A DNA stretch of 64,000 nt from Fomes fomentarius (taxonomy: Eukaryota; Basidiomycota; Agaricomycetes; Polyporales; Polyporaceae). Shown piece after piece: positions 53,595-64,000 of the stretch. The stretch covers positions 1-64,000 of the forward strand of contig JABYQN010000002.1 of NCBI GenBank assembly GCA_022606135.1, written 5' to 3'. How positions within the stretch are numbered: position 1 is the stretch's first letter; every line of letters starts with the position of its first letter. A program made the translations under genes and the position numbers. The notes under the pieces were generated by a model. It was not told the origin of the DNA and did no database searches. It saw only the letters and a program-made list of their open reading frames with translations.

Positions 53595-56500
53595 ATGAGC
53601 TCGTCCCACCCGCTGCGCGAACGACTCCAGTCCAATTCCCCGGATCCCGAAGTCGCCCGTCCGACGACCCCGCTGAGGATCAACAAGCACAACTCCCCGC
53701 GCCAGGGACTCTCCCCCCGTCAACCGTCGTCGCAGCACCAGATCCAGGTCGCGCGCCGCTCCTCAAACAGCTTCAGGCATGTGCGCGAGAACAACCTGGT
53801 CACCAAGTCCCCCTTCCGCCTGCATTCGCGCATCCCTGCTCCTCTGGCCGCCTCGCCGTCGCCCCGTCGGGTCAGCGGAGAGAAGCGGCCTCGTCCGCCG
53901 TCCATGCACGACTCAGCTGAAAACGACAAGCCCCTCGGCCCGAAGCGTAGACAATCCAAGAGCTTTCAGGGCCTGCTTCAGAAGGAGCCTGTGACCAAGA
54001 GCCCCTTCCGCGCCTCATCAGACCAACCCTTCGACGACCTCCCTCCCCCATTACCTCCAAAGATAAAGCTCAAGTCCGATCCTCCTTTCCAACTGCCCCA
54101 GCCCCTTGTACCTGCTCCCTCCCCCATCCGCAGCGCCCTCGCAGACCCCCGCAACAGCAGAATGCATGGTCCCCGCGACGTCGGTCAGCACCGGCAATCC
54201 CATCGCAAGACCGTCACCTTTGACGACAAGTGTGACGTCCTCGAGTTCGAAGTAGATGGCCTCGCCGACGTCTCCTTCGACGAGGACGGCTACGGATATG
54301 GGTACACAATGTCTGACGGCTCTGGAGGTATGCAAGTCGATGAGAACGGGAGCTATGATAGCGTGGACCAGGTGGGTAACGATAGTATCACCGGCTGGGT
54401 CGATTCAATGCTCGAGGATACTCGTCCCCATACTCCTCCGGGACCCGAAGATGAAGAGGACGCAGATTTGCTGCCTCCATCCCCTTCCCCCGCTAAGCCC
54501 CACTTCCATTCTCCTCCCTATCATCATCAAAGTTCATCCCCAAGCACCTCTTGTGAGTACATTTGCTCGCCTCGCCTACCCATTCATCGACCGCTGTCAA
54601 TGTCATCATCTAGTTTGTCAATCTAGTACTGAATCGTCATCGCAGATGCGCCGCCCCCTGAGCCCTACTCACCGCTCCAGATCAAGGACGAAGACCCTCC
54701 CTTTGAAGATTCCTTCAGGTCTAACCGGTCGAGCGACTCCCTTGACCCGTCTAATCTTTCCATTGGCAACTCCGAGGTGTCTATCAGCAACCTAGACAGC
54801 CATTCGCTGCTGGTAGACACCAACTTCGAGGGCGAGTTGCCCACAAGTGCCTCTTTCGTTCCTGTGGCAAGCTCTTCCCCTCGACCGCGTTCCCACTCTG
54901 GAACCCCACTTGAACGGTCGCCCGAGCGTTCGTTCGATCGCTCGTTTGATCGCTCGTTCGAGGCGCGCTCAACCCCATCGCTCACACCTTCACGGCTCAA
55001 CTCCCCACGGTCAGGGTCTGGGTCTCCGTTCCAGAAGCAGCTCTTCAAGCCCTCCAGCTCTTCCAGCTTAGGTAGCTTCAAGAATGGACGCCAGCCTGTG
55101 ACTCGCGAGGAGATCCGGGAGCGCATGCGACGGAGGAGCGAGGATTCCCTCGCTCGTTCATCGAGCGGGAGCCCTACACCTGCACATCCGACTGACCTGA
55201 CGCCTGCCCCCGAGCCTGAGCCAGTTGTCCGCCATGAGGACGAGATGGTCGAAGAGGAAGCGGACACAGCGGACACCTCTCGCATCACCGAGCCAACATC
55301 CGACGCGCCTACCCCCATCATGCCGCTCATGACTCGGGGGAACCCAACATACGACGGCGTGATGTCGGTCGACCCGGAGCCTCAGCCAATGGACCCTCCA
55401 CGTCCCACGCTGTCTGAGCGCGCTCACAGTATAGACGGCACTGCGGTAGCGATGGATGCGAAACGCGCTTTCGCCGGGCTCGAGCTGGACTTCGAACATG
55501 GGTTTGGATTGGGGGAGGAGGGGATGAGCATGAGCGCCGGCCTCATGGGCTCGCGCCCGAAGCACAGTAGCATGCACCTCGGCGACGTGAGTGCGCTCGA
55601 CAAGCTCATGGAGGACATGGCGCAGGGTGCGGGCGTGGACGTCAGCGCCAGCGCCAACAACACATCCATCGTCTCCGAGGGACAGTCGTACGCCAGCCTT
55701 CACGTTGAGCCTATCACGGAGGGCGTGAAGGCTGCCTCGTTTTCGCTGCCCGCTATCGAGCAGGACGAGGGTAGCATGGGCATCGACCTTGACTTGAGAT
55801 CGTCCGGGAAGTATCAGGATACTGTCGCAGCTCGAGTTCCAGTACCCACACGGGAATTAGACTCCACCCCCGCTTCGAGCCCGCCTCCGCCTCCTCCTCC
55901 TGCGAAGGACGCGATCCGTGCGCGCGAGGAGCTCATCAGGGCGAAACGGCGCGAGGCGCGCATGGAAGACAAAAACGACTTCGACAGTCCCGCTCCTGCC
56001 GTTTTCCGACCTGCTCCCCTCGTGCGCAGGCGGAGCATGAGCACGAACGATGCCGAGGAAGTCATCGTGCCCCGTCCCGCTGCTCGAGCTGCCACTAGTC
56101 ATCGTCGTGCTGCGAGTGCTAAGGACGACAATTTGTTGGATATCACTGCGTTGAGAGGTGAGGATGCACCTTTGGCAGACACGATCAACCGGGAGCTCAA
56201 GAAGCGCGAGAACATGAAACGCAGCGTGAGTTGCTCTGCCTAGTGCAGGTTTTCCCTCGTGTTCTGACGTACCTGTCGACGTTGCAGAAATACTTGGTCC
56301 GCGAGCATACGGAGACTATATATGCATCGGCTGATAGGCACTCTGACTCCCCGGACGAAGATGTTAGCCGAGCGTGGCGTGCAATCCGGAGACCTTCCGA
56401 CATGGTATGCCACTGGTATAGTTCTACCTGGGCATTCAGTACTGAGTCGAATATCAGAACGAGTACGCGAAGCAGCTTCGTGAGTTGCGCGAACAGCAGA

Positions 56501-57908
56501 AGTCTGGCAAGGCGCATGGCAAGGTCTTCGTCCGAGGTTGGTCTTTTGGATTTCACACGCGGGCTAAAGACTGATTGTCCACACTTCCGTAGTTGTTGGC
56601 TTGCGAGGTCTCAACGTGCCAGTACCTGAGCAGCCTACCATGGTCACATGCACACTCAACAACGGCATCCACTTCGTAACCACTCCTGAAGCGAAATTCG
56701 GTCGCGAATGTACCATAGACCAGGAATTTGAGCTGTGCGCCCACAAATTCCATCTAACGTTGTTACTAATTTCAAGGCGTCCTTTCTCAGGATTGAACAC
56801 AGTAAGCTCGAGTTCACCTTGACAATGAAGATTCGCAGGGATCCGCATGTCGTCGCGCAGTTCAAAGTCAACCAGCCCCCAACCGCCGCTCGTCCCCCAC
56901 CGCAGCCGCTACCTCCCCCAGCCTCAAAGGGCGGGAATCCGAAGAGCGGTGGGATGCGCAGCTTCCTCGGCCTCGGGTCCCCCAAGAAGTCCAAGAGTGC
57001 AGTTCGCGCTGCCTCCCCCGCTCCTCCCATTGTTCCCCCACCCCAGCCTTTTACCTTGCAGGAGAACCTCGCGCGGTACCTGAAGCCCGACGGTTCGCTG
57101 GGGCGTGCGTTCATTTCCTTCAAGGACATCGCCCGGCACTGTGACACGAGGCTCTTGGAGACCACCTTCCCGCTCATCGGACAGAAGATTGAGGTGGGAT
57201 CTACGGCGAAGGCTCTGCAGATCGGGGAGGTCGTGCTCCAAATCTTCAGGCTGCCGCCTTTACCTGGTATCCCGCCTGAGCAGCTCCCGCAGAGCTTGGA
57301 GGAATGTCATCGGGGCTTGACACACACGCGCTGGCACAAGGCATGCTACATGCAGGGAACGCTGACTCAGATGGGAGGCGATTGTTCGGTACTTATACAC
57401 CTCTCCTCCATCTGTGGTCTATGGGTGTTTTTACTGAATATGCACTGTAGACCTGGCGCAGACGACATCTACGAATAGTCGGAAGCAATCTCGTGGCTTA
57501 TAACGATGTCACGAAGCGCGCGATCGCGAGCATCGATCTTCGCAAAGCCACTGCCGTGGTCGACCTAGACGAGTCCAAAGAGGCGCGAAGTCCGGGTTCT
57601 GTCGCGACCGTCCGCAGCACCTTCGACGACGGGGAGTGTGGCGGGACGAACGTTGACCGTGCGTTCAGGCTGCACTTCGCCGCAGATGACATTACCTTCT
57701 ATGCCGATACAGACCAGGAGAAGGCAGATTGGTACATATACCCATTATCGTTGTTGCTGATAGCACTGACTCCTGGTGTAGGCTCAACATCCTGCGAGCT
57801 CTCGTCGGTCGGATACCTCCCAACCCTCTATGGGCGGAGTTGTTGTTCCAGCGACAAGAGGAAGCAAGGCAAGCATCACTATCGTCCACACCTGGCCCTT
57901 CAAGGTAA
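53595..57908 (+). CDS. Bud4/anillin-like septation protein with C-terminal PH domain, 1,293 aa
   Basis: Scaffold expected at the septin ring or septum, as Bud4 and Mid2-type anillins are in other fungi. Eight exons: 53595-54552, 54646-56225, 56288-56404, 56458-56536, 56593-56734, 56791-57388, 57451-57731 and 57782-57908, all GT-AG and in phase. The first 850 residues are disordered and Ser/Pro-rich with the repeated motif (N/E)xVTKSPFR and a KTVTFDDKCDVLEFEVD patch. The C-terminal third holds the anillin-homology region (KYLVREHTETIYASADR, then VVGLRGLNVPVPEQPT and RECTIDQEFELIEHSKLEF). After it comes a PH domain (YMQGTLTQMGGDCS, TWRRRHLRIVGSNLVAYND) closing with the family hallmark LVGRIPPNPLWAELLFQRQE. 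The start is the first ATG of the frame after the leader. Confidence 0.88.
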
Positions 57909-58148
57909 ATTTCTACAGTACATTTCCTCTCCCGTTATCGATTCGTACCCTTCTCATACGTTCCTTGTGTTTCCAAATTTCCTATTCCTTTCGTTTCCTT
58001 GTACGCGTACTCTATCTCTCTCGTTTCCCTGATATTGTCGCTCGTGTTCTTGCGATTATGATGACGATCTCGATCTCGATGAACTTTCTGACTACTATGT
58101 ACCTATGTACCATGATAGTTCCAATGGCATGCCACCATGACTCCTGCA

Positions 58149-60173
58149 CTACTTTCGTCCTTTGGGATAATCAGGTGGGGCGACGATGCGGCTATACGTG
58201 GATGCGCTATCTGCTTCGACTCCCGTTGACGATAATCTCTTCCACTCCAGGTATACCTCGCCCCTTAACTCGATACCGACCGTGTACGTGACCCGCCCCT
58301 TGCCAATTGCGCCCATTTCTTCCTCATCTAACCACGGTGTAAAGGTGACCTTGATAGCCCTCTTTCCCATATCGCCAAATCTCTTGACTCCGTATCTCCA
58401 CTCGTCCACAGTCGACGTCGATCCCTTGACGCCGTCCCTGGATTCTTGGTACTTGGTCGAGATCTTTTTTGCGATGTCGTGGCCGGTTCCCTCCCAGTCG
58501 TTGTGTGGCCCCTCACACCCCTTGATGATCCCTTCCGCTTTCACGGATCCATGCTCCGTCACGCTGATCACGAGCGCGAACATCTCTTTCTCCGGACCGC
58601 GGAAGACGACGACTCCAGGTTCGATGTCCCGGTCTACCTTCTCTTTAGATCTCATGATCGAGCCTTTTGACGACCCCTTCGTTGCGCTCTTCGTTGGTAT
58701 CCGACGCATACTTAGCGTCAAGGTCTGGTCCTTCTGAGTCCATGCCTTGGTCGGGCACCACGAGGGTAGCTTCTTATCTTCGAGTAACGCCCGAAAGCCC
58801 TCGTCCTTCAACCGCTTCAGCAACCACCCGGGGATGATGAACGTGAAGTGCTCCGGGGGGTCGTTGCTGAGGCTTCTGCGAGCGTGCAGCCGGAGGTCGT
58901 TGTTTGCAATCCCCAGCGCTCGGCTCCTTTGCGGGTTCGGGTTGTGACTGTGGAGGTACATGTCCGTGATGGCGAGGCGGCTGAGAAATATCTTCTGCTC
59001 GTTCTTCTTCGATGGGATGCGGAAAACGCGGAAGAACGGATGCCATGGTGGCTGCAGGGGGCGGTACATCCCATGTAGCCCGACGTGGTATCGGCTCAGG
59101 CTGTTCTCCATCCGTCGCACCAGCAGCGCGATCATCCCGCCTTTGTCTCGGCAGGCGAGAACTGCGAAACACATCGGGGTGCCGTTCATGGAATAGAGAG
59201 GTAAGCGGATGCGAATGCCGTAGTTCGTGGGGTAATACTCGGGCACAGGAATCGTCAGCCCGAGGTGCTCTCCGAAAGACTCGATGGGCACGGATTCGAC
59301 ACCAGCGGAGTCGGCGAACATCGCTGGGGACGACGCCAGCAAGCTGCGATACTCGGACGTCCACTTCGACCCATCGGAGAAGGAGTGCATGTTATCGGTA
59401 AAGACCTGATGGCTATGAACCCTGCCCCAGGCGAAGATACTCTGGTCGGGCGTTTGCCGGGTGATCTCCAGCTGTAGGCGGATGAACGCCTTCTCACCCT
59501 CGCCGTAGATGGTGGGCATGTTCACGCCGAAGATGCCCATCAGGGAATATGCACGGTCCTCCATTCGCGTAGTTTCGCGTCGCGCCGCCCACGACATTCG
59601 CCGGGCGACGCTGACGTCGTCGAGGAGCTTGTCGTGCAGTAGCACCTCCCGGTCAACTAACGTCACATCCCTCAGCACATGCGCCAGACTCCGTTTGGTG
59701 CCCAAGCGCCTCCAGTTCTTCGCAAGGAAGTACATGGACCGAGGCGCGATGAGCTCCTGGAGCGTCCAACCACGGGTGAACCAGCGACTCGACCGGAATG
59801 AGGAGCCGTCGGCAAGCGGGTCCTCCTCGTTTGAGTCTTTGACGTCGTGGAGGTATGCGTAGCAAAGGTCGGCCTCGCCATACCAAGCGTACATCGAGTT
59901 GATGGCCTCCGACAGCTCCGCACTGCTCGTCTTGTCGATGCAGCAGGTATCTATCCAGATCCAGCGGTACCTGTCCTGAAGAGCCAGCGCACAGGACCGC
60001 TCGATTTTGGTAAATCCCCCCTGTAACTTGGCCTTCGTGAGATCCTGTATGTCGGCGAAACTGACTTCTTCTTTGGTCCAGACGTGCGAGAGAATCGCGT
60101 AACGTGGTCGATCGGTGTCGGAATCGAACCGTTTGAGCTTGTAGGTTGTCGTGTTCAGAAGCCACATCTTCAA
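58149..60173 (-). CDS. HET-domain protein 2, 674 aa
   Basis: Second intact, intronless HET gene, opposite in orientation to the first. Starts MKMWLLNTTTYKLKRF; the second Met (60167) aligns with the start of gene 1 and is equally possible. Landmarks: YAILSHVWTKEEVSF (25-39), WIWIDTCCIDKTSSAELSEA (71-90), MYAWYGEADLCYAYLHDV (94-111), WFTRGWTLQELIAP and EDRAYSLMGIFGVNMPTIYG. Similarity to gene 1 extends over the whole length, including YLHSHNPNPQRSRALG and the C-terminal TPWLDEEEMGAIGKGRVTYT (gene 1: TPWLTREEANVVG...TITYSVG). It carries the canonical WIDTCCID core. It converges on the Bud4-like gene, with 240 bp between stops. Confidence 0.92.
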   Translation of the reverse strand: MKMWLLNTTTYKLKRFDSDTDRPRYAILSHVWTKEEVSFADIQDLTKAKLQGGFTKIERSCALALQDRYRWIWIDTCCIDKTSSAELSEAINSMYAWYGEADLCYAYLHDVKDSNEEDPLADGSSFRSSRWFTRGWTLQELIAPRSMYFLAKNWRRLGTKRSLAHVLRDVTLVDREVLLHDKLLDDVSVARRMSWAARRETTRMEDRAYSLMGIFGVNMPTIYGEGEKAFIRLQLEITRQTPDQSIFAWGRVHSHQVFTDNMHSFSDGSKWTSEYRSLLASSPAMFADSAGVESVPIESFGEHLGLTIPVPEYYPTNYGIRIRLPLYSMNGTPMCFAVLACRDKGGMIALLVRRMENSLSRYHVGLHGMYRPLQPPWHPFFRVFRIPSKKNEQKIFLSRLAITDMYLHSHNPNPQRSRALGIANNDLRLHARRSLSNDPPEHFTFIIPGWLLKRLKDEGFRALLEDKKLPSWCPTKAWTQKDQTLTLSMRRIPTKSATKGSSKGSIMRSKEKVDRDIEPGVVVFRGPEKEMFALVISVTEHGSVKAEGIIKGCEGPHNDWEGTGHDIAKKISTKYQESRDGVKGSTSTVDEWRYGVKRFGDMGKRAIKVTFTPWLDEEEMGAIGKGRVTYTVGIELRGEVYLEWKRLSSTGVEADSASTYSRIVAPPDYPKGRK

Positions 60174-61240
60174 GATTGCTGCGTGAGTACTATCAAGCGT
60201 GAATGAGGACCTGTCACGGGCTCACTACTTCGGTTGAGCTTGGTTTGCACTCGAGTGCTATAGGATCGCGGGTTTAGATGTTCAATACGTCAGGATGGCC
60301 GCCATTTGAAGCATTTGGGCTCTCCTTATATTGCGTCTGGCGGGGGCGCAGCCTCCTAGGGCTCTTGCGGATAAGGCAGTACATAGTGCGAAGTGGCTCC
60401 GGCTTGAGACACAGCTTCAGAGCTTGGTGTCACTTCTATCTCACTGACCACACCGATCGGACTTGTGGGACAGCCTCGTGACTACATCCCGACGCAGTCT
60501 CACTTGGAAGCCTGCCCACTGAAATACACGCTGTCATAGTCATTTTGAAATTCTGACAACAGCACGCTGACTTGCTATGTAGGTCGCACCCATTAGCAGT
60601 ATGCGTCATCAACATTCACCGCCCAGTTGCGCTCAAGTTCGTGCAAGAGAACGGTGGCCATATGAGAGTCAGGAAATGACAGCGGCCCGGTGACCACGAC
60701 CTATCTTCTGGGTGCCACTTCAAGAACTGTGTGTCGCTCGAGCTCAAAGCTATCGGGATAGATACACAACTTGAACTAATGCTGACGATACCAACGCTTG
60801 TCAATCAGGCACTCCTTCGCCGAGCCCGATGAACGTATATGAACTTGTATGGGCAAGCGACACCAACGTTAGGCTGGGAACTTTGGTTTACGGCCCATCC
60901 CGCGTACAGGCCCGCAAGACGGGCGAATGGAGCCTGAGCCCGAGGATAGACAGATTCCAGGTAGCAGATACTATGAATCGTGTACAGTCACAGAACCCAT
61001 GGGTGCGATCGCTTATACCTGCCACAGAAGTACGTATCAGTCAGTGTCCATTGGCCATCCTCTCAGCAAAGGGGCCAGAGTTTTCCACCTGTGTAAGTGT
61101 TCCCCAGGTCTGGCCTCCCCGTCCAACCTCTCGCAGGTCGCGCGTGTTGTGCTTGCACTGTGACACTGACTAAGACTTGGGCTGAAATACACGCTCACAC
61201 AAAAAATTACAATATCACCCCCCGTACTGTCCACGACCGA
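60174..61240. other. Intergenic region, no gene recognised
   Basis: About 1 kb upstream of HET gene 2 and of the tRNA-Gln gene. Frames up to 114 codons have no domain or splice partners. Confidence 0.6.
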
Positions 61241-61364
61241 GGCACTATAGTGTAGTGGTTTATCACTTGGGATTTTGAACGCTGAGCGTTTACTGGCTTC
61301 CCCTCGAGTCGGTGAGCGTTCGGCCGATCTTCCCATAACCCAGGTTCGAACCCTGGTAGTGCCT
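61241..61364 (+). tRNA. tRNA-Gln (TTG) with a 51 bp intron
   Basis: Acceptor strands GGCACTA (61241-61247) and TAGTGCC (61357-61363) pair fully and the discriminator is T. The D-arm is GTG...CAC and closely matches yeast tRNA-Gln (TAGTGTAGTGGTT). The anticodon stem TGGGA (61268-61272) pairs with TCCCA (61331-61335). The loop TTTTGAA gives anticodon TTG at 61275-61277. An intron of about 51 bp (61279-61329) follows position 37. The T-arm is CCAGG TTCGAAC CCTGG. A T5 terminator follows at 61372-61376. Confidence 0.92.
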
Positions 61365-61467
61365 GCATGTCTTTTTAGTCGCGCAACTCGGTTGACCTCT
61401 CCACCTAGCTACATTCCTTCTTAGTCGTATACACATCTGCTCTATTACAACCTGACATGTGCTCCCT

Positions 61468-62831
61468 TCATTCTGCCACAATCCCGCCCTTCACCATGTT
61501 CCACCCCAGCTGCTCATACGTCCATCCATTCACCGTCCCATCATCTGAGTACAGGTGATAACGTAACAACGAGCGATGCATGCCTGGCTTCTTGTGGATT
61601 CTATCCAGCGTAGCCATGTCCTCGCCTGTCAAGTTGACCAGCTACAGATCATCACAAACGGTTAGTACACACCATTGTGGGGAAGGATTCGCAACTGTAC
61701 GCACAGAAATATTTTGCTTGATCCGCTCGGGGTTCTCGCTCTTCGGGATGACGACCGTCCCGCGCTGCACACCCCAGCTGAGAGCCACCTGGCCGGGGGT
61801 CGTGTTCCGTTCCCGCGCAATCTGTATGACATCCGCGTCGTTGAGGAACACGGGCTTGCCATCATACTCCTTCGGCCGCCCTATAGTACGTCTGAGCGTC
61901 AGGACGAAGAAAAGAAGTTGTGTCCCTACCGAGTGGCGAGTACGCGGTCAGCAGAATACCCTTCTCGTCGCAGTAACGTTTCAGCTCAAACGACGGAAGG
62001 CACGGATGCAGCTCGACCTGGTTCGTCGAGGGGACGACACTCGTATCCTTGAGCAGGACCTCGAGTATCTTGACTGAGAAGTTCGACACTCCGATCGAGC
62101 GAACCTTGCCTGTGTCCAGCAGCTTCTCCATGTCGCGCCACGTATCGACGTACGTCGGGCTCTGGTCATGCGGGATCGGGTTGTTGTCCTCCGTATACGC
62201 CTGCGGCCAATGCATAAGGTAGAGATCGACATAATCGACGCCGAGCTTGTCGAGCGACTCCTGTAGCGACGCGGCGACGCGGTGGTGGTGGTGATTTGGG
62301 AGCTTTGTAGTGAGGAAGATTTCCTCGCGTGGGACGCCGGACTCGCGGATCGCCTTGCCGACGTTCTCTTCGTTTGAATATCCGTACGCCTGCGTTGGGA
62401 ACAGATAACGTGTCAGTTGGAATCGTTCTATTCAATGGCGTGTGGTCGAGGTGACGCTGACCGTGTCGATGTGCCTATATCCCAGCTAGCGGTACCGCGC
62501 GAGGAGGCAACGAGAGTGTCAGCGCGCAGAGACAGGTATAGTCTCCTCCGAGTACCTACCTGCAACGCCGTCTTGCACAGTTGCTCGACGACCTCTCCCC
62601 CGCCGGAGGGACCCAACCAGCACCTGCGCCGAGATATCTGTCAATAGACAAGTTCGAGCTCTCCAAGCAGTGCGGGGCGGTCTGCTTGAGATTCCGTCAG
62701 ACCACAAGGGCCTTTCCGCGGTAGATGCAACATGGGTCAATGATCATTCCGGCAATGATAACTCACCCCATCCCGACAGAGGGCATCTTGTAACCAGAGT
62801 TCAGCGTGAAGCTTGGGATATCGGCCGCCAT
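61468..62831 (-). CDS. Aldo/keto reductase, 321 aa
   Basis: NADPH-dependent carbonyl reductase of the AKR family. Six exons: 62831-62767, 62623-62557, 62485-62462, 62389-61930, 61880-61705 and 61641-61468, all in phase; 321 residues is the usual AKR length. The catalytic tetrad is visible: Asp in GYRHIDT (the 24 bp exon 3), Tyr in AYGYSNEE, Lys in LTTKLPN and His in LMHWPQA. Other family marks are VRSIGVSNFSVKILEVLL, NQVELHPCLPSFEL, LTAYSPLG and the NADPH-binding VVIPKSENPERIKQN. Intron 5 contains a perfect TACTAAC branch site. Starts MAADIPSFTLNSG. The substrate cannot be told from sequence. Confidence 0.92.
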
Positions 62832-63224
62832 CCTGTTTGGTCCAACAGGCAACTAGTCAATCGGTTACGGGGATGAACACGTCGTCAGGTAGCTAAGCTT
62901 GGAACCGGAGCGAGTTCATATACTTAGCTTCTACAGTGAACAGCGAGGACGGAGCAGCTCCTCCAGAGTCTGTTCCCGCCGGACCGTACTGCAGCCACCT
63001 GACAGCGTTCGGCCCGGCGGGTCAACGTCGATGAAGCTCGCAATCAAGGTTCAAACTTCAACGTCATTTGATGTGTACGAGAAGACCTCAGAGCACAGGC
63101 TGGACAACAAGTACTCGCACCTCCGAAAGTTTGATATTTGAGCACTTTTGAACCCAAGTAGTATACTATACACCGGTCCAACTTATAAATTATCTTTATT
63201 TTATGCAACCTTAAAAGAAATGTA
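62832..63224. other. Intergenic region upstream of the aldo/keto reductase
   Basis: Promoter side of the minus-strand reductase and 5' flank of the tRNA-Lys gene, including an AT-rich TTATAAATTATCTTTATTTTATG stretch just before the tRNA. No gene seen. Confidence 0.55.
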
Positions 63225-63313
63225 GCCCGCCTAGCTCAATCGGATAGAGCGTCAGACTCTTATCAGCTATGCGGGTGATCTGAAGGCTGCGAGTTCGACC
63301 CTCGCGGTGGGCT
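63225..63313 (+). tRNA. tRNA-Lys (CTT) with a 15 bp intron
   Basis: Acceptor strands GCCCGCC (63225-63231) and GGTGGGC (63306-63312) pair with one G-T wobble; discriminator T. The D-stem is GCTC/GAGC. The anticodon stem TCAGA (63252-63256) pairs with TCTGA (63279-63283). The loop CTCTTA gives anticodon CTT at 63259-63261, and a 15 bp intron (63263-63277) follows. The T-arm is GCGAG TTCGACC CTCGC. A T5 terminator lies at 63316-63320. Confidence 0.94.
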
Positions 63314-64000
63314 AGTTTTTGCTTTCCTGCTGCCCTTTTTGTAAGACGGGCTAGAAGTTGACGCATACATGACCCTTTTGCTAGTGACCTTGACTTTCAA
63401 TTTGCAGCAACAACATGAGTCACACAGCCCCTCACCTAGTATGACGAGTTAGGGCTAGCATGCTTTCTGGCGCAGAATCGCAGAGACTGTGTCTCCACTT
63501 CAAGTGATCCCGCCACCGTGGTTCGACGATCGGTACGGATTATGCGGGGGACTTTACTACTGGTGCACCTCCGCAGCGTAGTATCAACTAAAGTCCTACC
63601 TGTGAACAATCGATTGAGAAGGGTCGTTTGTTGGACTTCCTCAGCGCATATTCGCCAATTTATTGGGTTGTCCAGACCAAGCCGCCTCTTTGCTGAGCGC
63701 GGCCGGGCGTACAGCCTGGGTCAGGACCCACACAAAATTCCTATTCAACGATGAACGTCACGGCCGCTTGGTACACTCTGAAGGAGATGCACGCAAAGAA
63801 GGTCGCGGGGTACCTCAACGCTAGCGAGGCTGAGGCCGCGCCAGGGCCTGTGCAGCCATGTCAAAAATATCTACGAGATGCACTGGGGTTGGACTCGCAT
63901 GCTCATCTTTAACCTCTCGACCACCTTCAACAGCGGTGCCAGCAACCGCCCATCGTGCCCCCTCCAAACAGCTTGCTGAATCATCGACATCGGAGTTCCA
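63314..64000. other. Window end, no gene recognised
   Basis: Frames are short. An ATG at 63751 opens 50-odd codons (MNVTAAWYTLKEMHAKKVAG) that could be a first exon running out of the window, but nothing confirms it. Confidence 0.4.

Overview
This window is nuclear DNA from a filamentous basidiomycete fungus, most probably an Agaricomycete. The reasons are its many 50-90 bp introns, a p67phox-like NoxR gene, HET-domain genes, an anillin/Bud4-type septation gene, intron-bearing tRNA genes and a Ty1/copia element of fungal type. I could not fix the genus.

Layout. (1) Positions 1-22,800 are a repeat island without a convincing host gene. It holds the 3' part of a decayed copia element (1-4,590, plus strand) and a complete, apparently young copia element (7,071-12,724, minus strand). 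The young element has two 454 bp LTRs that look identical, a CTATG target-site duplication and an uninterrupted 1,502-residue Gag-Pol frame. A solo LTR of the same family lies at 19,862-20,315 with its own AAGGG duplication. Between these lies old, AT-rich, strongly CpG-depleted DNA: a DUF6532-like gene relic into which the young copia element jumped, a Tc1/mariner transposase relic, a degenerate minisatellite, and a repeat family. That family occurs as two single copies (about 13,740-14,480 and 21,480-22,240, opposite orientations) and as one 1.4 kb palindrome (16,768-18,190). Each copy carries a tRNA-like pair of A and B boxes.

(2) Positions 22,800-64,000 are GC-richer and gene-dense: noxR (minus), a large BRCT-domain protein (minus), an NTF2/SnoaL-like protein (plus, sharing a short divergent promoter with the BRCT gene), a coiled-coil protein (minus), a small ubiquitin-fold-like protein (plus), a disordered protein (plus), NAD kinase and an Asteroid/ASTE1-like XPG nuclease (both minus), a HET gene (plus) followed by a HET relic, an unassigned multi-exon region and a conserved 285-residue protein (both minus), a Bud4/anillin-like PH protein (plus), a second HET gene (minus), tRNA-Gln(TTG) with an intron, an aldo/keto reductase (minus) and tRNA-Lys(CTT) with an intron.

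The genes do not form a visible pathway cluster. They cover redox signalling (NoxR, NAD kinase, aldo/keto reductase), genome maintenance (BRCT, XPG-like), septation (Bud4-like) and non-self recognition (HET). Splice boundaries were read by eye from GT/GC...AG sites and frame continuity. The least certain are the 5' exons of NAD kinase, one junction in the BRCT gene, and the 50.5-52.1 kb region.
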